DNA from: Rhizophagus clarus
Taxonomy: Eukaryota > Glomeromycota > Glomeromycetes > Glomerales > Glomeraceae
Direction of reading: 5' to 3'
Length of the DNA stretch: 64,000 nt
Assembly (NCBI GenBank): GCA_015698045.1
Contig: BLAL01000313.1
Location: 372,001 to 436,000 of the forward strand
Each line of letters starts with the position of its first letter. The stretch's first letter is position 1. A program made the position numbers and the translations under genes. Under the pieces are notes generated by a model. It was not told the DNA's origin, did not search any database, and was given only the letters and a program-made list of their open reading frames with translations. Shown piece by piece: positions 58,240-64,000 of this stretch.

Positions 58240-59201
58240 AATATTTATGCTTGTTATATAAACTCTATTTAGTTACTCAAACCTTGTTTTATTTAACTAA
58301 AGTGTTCAAATTAATATTACAATGCAAAATCCTTAAAAAATATGTTTATTGTAAATAAAAATTAGTTACAGCTTTAATGGATTTAAAAAGGTGGGGGTGT
58401 GGGAAATAGATTTGCCGTAACGTTCATATAGAATGGAAAAATTTTGTAGTGATACTAGGCATTTTAATTCATACATGTGACCATGCACTAGTAGGGTATA
58501 TGGTATAGGGTTACGGTACATTTTGTCGAAATCCACTTCATCGAGGCTATTTCATCGAAAGGATATTTGTCTGAAAAGACATTTCTCTAAAAGTCCGTCT
58601 TCTTGATAGTACATTTCATTGAATCCTTCCCCCGAATTGTCCATTTCACTGATATCTGACTAATACTTTGTTGTTAATAATATTTTTCGTGAATAAAATT
58701 TTCAATGTACTGTAGCAATCAATATAGAGTACTTGAATGTTAAAGTGATAATATTCTTAAAGAAATAATGATATTTTAAAGAAATGTAATTTAAAAAGAA
58801 TCCACTATTAAGCTTTTTTTTTTTATTATCATTGCGCATTGAATAGTTTTAACAAAAATGTAAAAAAGGTATTTGTACTGTACTAATTGAACGTCAGGTC
58901 ATTAAAACTCAAAATTTTAAACATCATTCGAAACCAATCATATCAAATAATAATGTAAAAAAAGAATAATTATAGAAAAGTCTGTTTTAATAAATTTAGA
59001 TCCGTGTTTTTAAGAAAGCTAATGTTAACTGAATAATATAATATTTAAATAATTAAAAGTTTCATAACTTGAAATAGCGTCAAAAAAGCTTTAATGCTAA
59101 ATAAAAAATTTTTTTCCTTGTCCATAATTTAACGATTTTAATCTAAAGAGAAAAAATAAATTAAATATAAACCAATTACATAAATTACATAGACCAAATA
59201 G
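58240..59201. other. Intergenic stretch with TTTCATCGAA-type repeats
   Basis: 58515-58665 holds degenerate direct repeats around CATTTCATCGAAAGGA and ACATTTCTCT/ACATTTCATTGAA, spaced roughly 20-30 bp. The rest is AT-rich with no gene. Confidence 0.5.
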
Positions 59202-60720
59202 TTACCATTTTAATTGAGAAATAATATTAATTTGTAAAGAATCTATTTTAACAAAATAAAATTTTATTATTAGTATCATACTTAAAGTGATTGACTTATT
59301 AATTTAATTAATTTAATTAATTTACTGTATACCTGAAAATTCCAAGCTTATTATATTATGATTATGTTCATAATAATTAACAGAATTTTTTGGTTCAGGA
59401 AGATTACCAAAATTAAGCAATCTACTTGCATAAATAGCATCCGAATGTGTTTTATATGATGAACCTAAATTATTATTTGAAATCGAATAATTACTAATTG
59501 ATAAATTATTATTAACTTTTTCAGCTTCTTTAATTTGTTCTCATAATTCTTTTGGTAATCTCCATGGATTAAAAATTTCACTAATTCTTGTTGCTGTCGG
59601 TCGATTTGATGGGTTTGCATCTAAACATCTTTTAATTAAATGTATAATTAATTGAGGTACTTTAATCCTAAATCTTGGTCTAAGACCTTGACAAATTTTT
59701 ATTGCTAAATTTTTATCATGACTGATATCATAATAAGGAGGTAACCCAGAAATCACTTCATACATAATTATACCAAAACTATAAATATCTGAAGCTTCGG
59801 TATAATTTTGTCCTCTTAAAATTTCAGGTGCAATATACGGTAAAACACCATAAATATTATTTTCTGATAGACTGTGATCCGCAGGTTTACATAATCCCAT
59901 ATCAGTTATATAAACAGTATCATTACCCATTAGTATATTACCAATATGTAAATCTCGATGAATTAATCTATTATTATGAATGAATTCAAGTCCTTTTGCA
60001 ACGTCACATAAATCTCTAATTTTCCTTTCCCAATTTAATTTATTACAATTTGTGTCTAAATAATCTCGTAAACTTCCATTCTCTGCGTATTCCAAGACCA
60101 TTACATAATTCTTTGTTTCTGGATCTTGAGTTATTCCATAAAATCCAATAATGACATCATTCTTTACTTTATGATGTGACGTAATCTACATATAAAAGGT
60201 AACTATTAATAAATAGAATTTTTTTTTTTCTTAATTTCACAAAACAATTAAACAAATACCTCATTCATGAATTCGAAAGTGACATCTTTTGAATTATTTA
60301 AACTTTTTAAAGCAACAAACATATTTTTACCATATCTTTCCCAATTTTGAGTTTCATTATTCCAATCCCATATACGACCGTCAATCCAATTTGCCTTATA
60401 TACTCTACCAAATCCACCTTTTGCAATAAATTTAATATTACAAAATCTATCATAAGGTATCCATTCTAATGCATTTCTTATTTCATAAATTGAATGAGCT
60501 GATAATTGTGTATCTTGAATAAGCCTATCAATATTATTATTACCACTAGTCCAATTTCCAAAATTATACTGAAAATGTTTTGCGTTACACACGCAATTAC
60601 ATTTATTACATTTTTCATTTAAAACCATCATATAATTTTTCGATTCTAGGTTTTGAGTTATTCCATAAAATTCATGATTTATTTTAACCTATGAAATAAT
60701 ATATAATATACTGTATATTA

Positions 60721-60772
<52 letters not shown>

Positions 60773-62675
60773 AAAAAATTTTATTGAATTAATTAACCAT
60801 ACCTTATTAATAAATTCTCGTGTAATATTATTGGGATTAATTAAAATTTTCAGAGTTACAAACATACTTTGATTTCTCTTCCAATTTTGATTTTCATTAT
60901 CCCATTTATCTATGCATCCATCAATCCAATTCGCACTGTATATTTTATTTACTGCTATATATTTAATATCACAAAATCCATTATAAGGTATCCATTCTAA
61001 TGGTCTTGTTTCATTATGAGATGATAACTGAGTGTCCTGAATAAATTGATTAATAATATTATTATCATCACTAGCCTAATTTTCAAAAATGTTTTTGCAT
61101 TACATACGCAATTATGTTTTTTACATCGATCATCTGAAACCATCATATAATTTTTTGTTTTTGAATCCCAAGTTATTCTGTGATGATCTCCGTTAGTCTA
61201 TAAACCAAAAATTTATTTAGTAAAATTTGCAATATTCAAAAACTTTATTAAACAATAAGTTTATACCTCGTTCACAATTTCTCTTGTAATGTAATTTAAA
61301 TTATTTAATTTCTTTAGAGCTACAAGACTATTTTGATTATATCTTTTCCAATTTTTATTTTCACTATTATTCCATTTATCAATACATCCATCAATCCAAT
61401 TTGTTTTGTGTATATTATCTTCAGTGATATATTTAATATCGCAAAATCTATCATAAGGCTCATAAGACATCCATTCTAATGATTTTGCTTTATCATTATG
61501 AGCTGATAACTGAGAATCTTGAATAAGTTTATCAATATTTTCATTACCACTGGTCCAACTTTTGAAATTATGTTGAAAACGTATAGCGTTGCACACGTGA
61601 TTACATTTTTTGCATCTATCATTTAAAACCAACATATAATTTTTTGTTTCAGGATTTTGAGTAACTCCATAAAGTCTATTAAACTAATAAATATAATACA
61701 GTACATTAGTAAAAATTAAGAACATTTAAAATTTCATTAAACGAGTAAATTTATACCTCATTCATAATTTCTGATATAATAATCTTCGAATTATTTAAAT
61801 TTTTCAAAGTTACAAACATATTTTGATTATATCTTTTCCAATTATGATATTCATTATCCCATTTATCTATACATCCATCAATCCAATTTGCTACAAATAA
61901 ATTATTTTGTTCGACATATCTAATATCATCAAATCTATCATAAGGTATCCATTCTAATGCATTTGTTATATTATTATGAGCTGATAATTGTGTATCTTGA
62001 ATGAATTTGTCAATATCTTTATTACCACTAGACCAATTTTTGAAGTTTTGTTGAAAATGTATTGCTGCATGACATGCAATATTACATATACATTTATAAT
62101 CCAAAACTATCATGTATTTTTTTGTTTCTGGATCTTGAGTTATTCCGTAAGATTCATGATCCTTTTCAATCTGTAAATATAAATATAAGTAATGTATTAG
62201 TGAGATTAAAATATTATGAGAAAAAAAAACAAAAATAACAATAAATTCATAATAATAAATATACCTCATTCATAAAATTTAATTTAACAAAATTTGGATC
62301 GTTTAAACTTTTTAAAATCACAAACATATTTTTACCATCTCTTTTCCAATTTTTAAAATAACGATTCCATTTATAAATATAACCATCAATCCAATTTGCT
62401 CGATATTCTTTACCAAAATCGTCTTCTGAAATATATTTAATATCATAGAATCTATCATAAGGGATCCATTCTAATGCATTTGAAATTTCACATCGATAAT
62501 GAACAGATAGTTGAGTAACTTTAATGAATGTATCAATATAATTATTGCCGCTCGACCAATTTTTAAAGTTTCGTTGAAAGCGTATTCCATAACATACTCG
62601 TTTACAATTTTCACATATATCATTTGATTCCACGTCAGAGTTAGATGTCTTAATTAATTTTTTTATATGGTACAT
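59202..62675 (-). pseudogene. TKL-type kinase locus C with five N-lobe modules (damaged)
   Basis: Exons 62265-62675 (start MYHIKKLIK), 61757-62170, 61267-61683, 60803-61197, 60260-60688, 59333-60185 and terminal 59202-59242 (DSLQINIISQLKW). Module exons 1, 2, 3 and 5 are multiples of three. Exon 4 (395 nt) is not: it has lost bases in its QQNFENW region and has TAG where Trp is expected. Module 5 keeps GGFGRVYKANW and VALKSL. The C-lobe has HRDLHIGN, DMG, APE and SDIYSFG. In the C-lobe exon TGA at 59541-59543 interrupts an otherwise open tail (to the phase-1 donor at 59332); locus B has CGA there. The TGA lies after the kinase fold, so if exon 4 is skipped a shortened but complete kinase remains possible. 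The beta3 Lys is present in all modules, unlike loci A and B. Confidence 0.8.
60723..60769. repeat. 47-nt poly-A tract inside an intron of kinase locus C
   Basis: An uninterrupted A run on the plus strand, so poly-T in the transcript sense of the minus-strand gene, in the intron between module exons 4 and 5. The length may be unreliable in assembly. Confidence 0.85.
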
Positions 62676-64000
62676 AGTCTTTCAATTTAATTTTAAGATG
62701 AATCAAAGGTTAAAAATAACGAGAAAAGAAAAAAAGTTTACGAAGTTTTTTTTTTATAAACCGAGGGTAAATATATAATTTAGCCCGAGACTATTATATA
62801 AATGGGATGGTCATTTTCAGAGCGATCGTTGATTATAACTGTCACATCTACCATTTATCACATCTGTATTTTTAAAATAAAATAGTACTATAGCTCAATA
62901 AAAATACGTTTTATGTATTTATCTACATTTAATATTAAAATATACGTGATGGTGATTTCACCAAGTTAAATTTGTTTGTCAAAATATTTGTTCGACAGGA
63001 TCTAACGTTCATTCTCTGATAAGAAAATCATTTCGTTATTAATCGTTCGTTTACCCAATCATCCTACAATTGGGAATCATGATGCTTTTGAATATTATTA
63101 AAGCTGAAGACCTGTGTCGATAACAAAGTTTTAATTCATGCGTTAAATAAAGAAGAGCTAAATTAACAAAAAAAAACACTCTTAATTTTATTTGTTACTT
63201 GAAGCCTATTTCATCTAAATAGAATCATTTCTTCGAAAGAATTTATTTTCTGTAAAAAAAAAGAAAAAAATATTTTAACAATTCGAGCCGATCAAAACAG
63301 GAATATTATTAAATCATCCAAATCATCCTCAAAAGACATGTAAAAAAAAGGCTTATTGTTAGTTAATCTATTTTATTTGACCACGACATGTTGCCACTAA
63401 TTGATAACGATTTACGATTAGGATGTGATGGTTTATGCAGTTAAATTTAGAGTATCAACGTAAAATTACGTATATGTTGATAATCAATACAATTTTTACT
63501 ACTATTATCAAACAACATTCGCTAAAATCTAACTTGACTATGCCAGGGATCAACTTGTACACTGGACAATTTGTCTATGTGACAACTTTCCCGTAGGTCT
63601 CTGCGCCAACCTACGGCTAACGATAAATATAAAATCAATCAATTCTAACTAAAATAATATAATAATACATTAACTATCTACGCAAATAAATTTAGTGAAA
63701 ATTGCTGAGACTTTTCAACAACACTAAACATAAGAAATAAATTTGTAATTATCTAACAACGTATTTATAATTAAATCATGCACTTCTTGATTTATAATCA
63801 TTAAAATGACATGAAATGATGCGACTCTCGCTAATATCATTCCATTTTGGTTAAATTGTTATTATCAAAATATTTCTCAAACCTTTTTAAAAAATCATAT
63901 TGAATTGATTCGTTTTTCTTTTTTTATATTCACACGTAAAATCGGTATTTTTTTTTTTCTTAGTTTAACTAAAACTAGGCAACAAAGAAATTTTGGCGTA
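62676..64000. other. Upstream region of kinase locus C and AT-rich DNA
   Basis: No gene, RNA gene or clear repeat was seen. The sequence near 63530-63620 is less AT-biased but has no open frame of note. Confidence 0.45.

Overview
The window reads as nuclear DNA of an arbuscular mycorrhizal fungus, most likely Rhizophagus (Glomus) or a close relative. The grounds are inference from sequence alone: extreme AT content with long homopolymers, short 70-110 nt introns with GT(A/G)AGT-like donors, expanded tyrosine-kinase-like (TKL) protein kinases carrying the 'NWTSGNxxIDKFIQDTQ...LEWIPYDRF' leader that I associate with Glomeromycotina, and two copies of an AIG1-type GTPase fused to a Hedgehog-type Hint domain, the architecture I recall for Glomus mosseae GIN1. 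All the main host genes lie on the minus strand.

Layout: 1-4608 is AT-rich DNA with repeats. 4609-8918 holds kinase locus A, with six tandem kinase N-lobe exons, a C-lobe exon and three copies of a 45-nt microexon; it is damaged. 9113-9405 is a small TIR element with 9-bp target duplications. 10797-11270 is a palindrome cluster. 11845-12727 is a plus-strand kinase fossil. 13868-14460 is a GC-rich TIR element. 15599-17044 holds kinase locus D, with a frameshift and an in-frame stop, and 18395-18862 holds further kinase debris. 19974-22047 and 23802-26396 are tandemly duplicated GIN1-like genes; the second is open throughout and the first has a frame-breaking 8-bp loss.

26641-44423 is a 17.8-kb element with about 387-bp terminal inverted repeats and a 6-bp TAATGA target duplication. 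Its body is two large arrays of short hairpin units with GGGTCA-rich islands between them, and a 5'-truncated APE/RT/RNase H LINE lies between the arrays. 45983-49359 is kinase locus B, fully open (979 residues predicted). 49360-59200 is a repeat-rich stretch with broken coding relics, a 260-bp repeat family and a second hairpin array (52.7-55.2 kb) related to the one at 27.7-31.4 kb. 59202-62675 is kinase locus C, with one decayed module exon and a premature TGA. 62676-64000 has nothing I can assign.

Two systems stand out. The first is the modular kinase genes. Each repeat exon is phase 0-0 and encodes beta4-beta5, then a CxxCxxxC leader, then beta1-beta3 and alphaC. Chains of kinase N-lobes, mostly without a usable glycine loop, therefore precede a single C-lobe, and exon skipping would keep the frame. 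The second is the GTPase-Hog gene, predicted to release or lipidate its GTPase half by Hedgehog-style autoprocessing. It lies next to a shared first exon that can also be spliced to a tail-anchor exon. All exon models here were made by eye from splice signals and phase, without transcript data.
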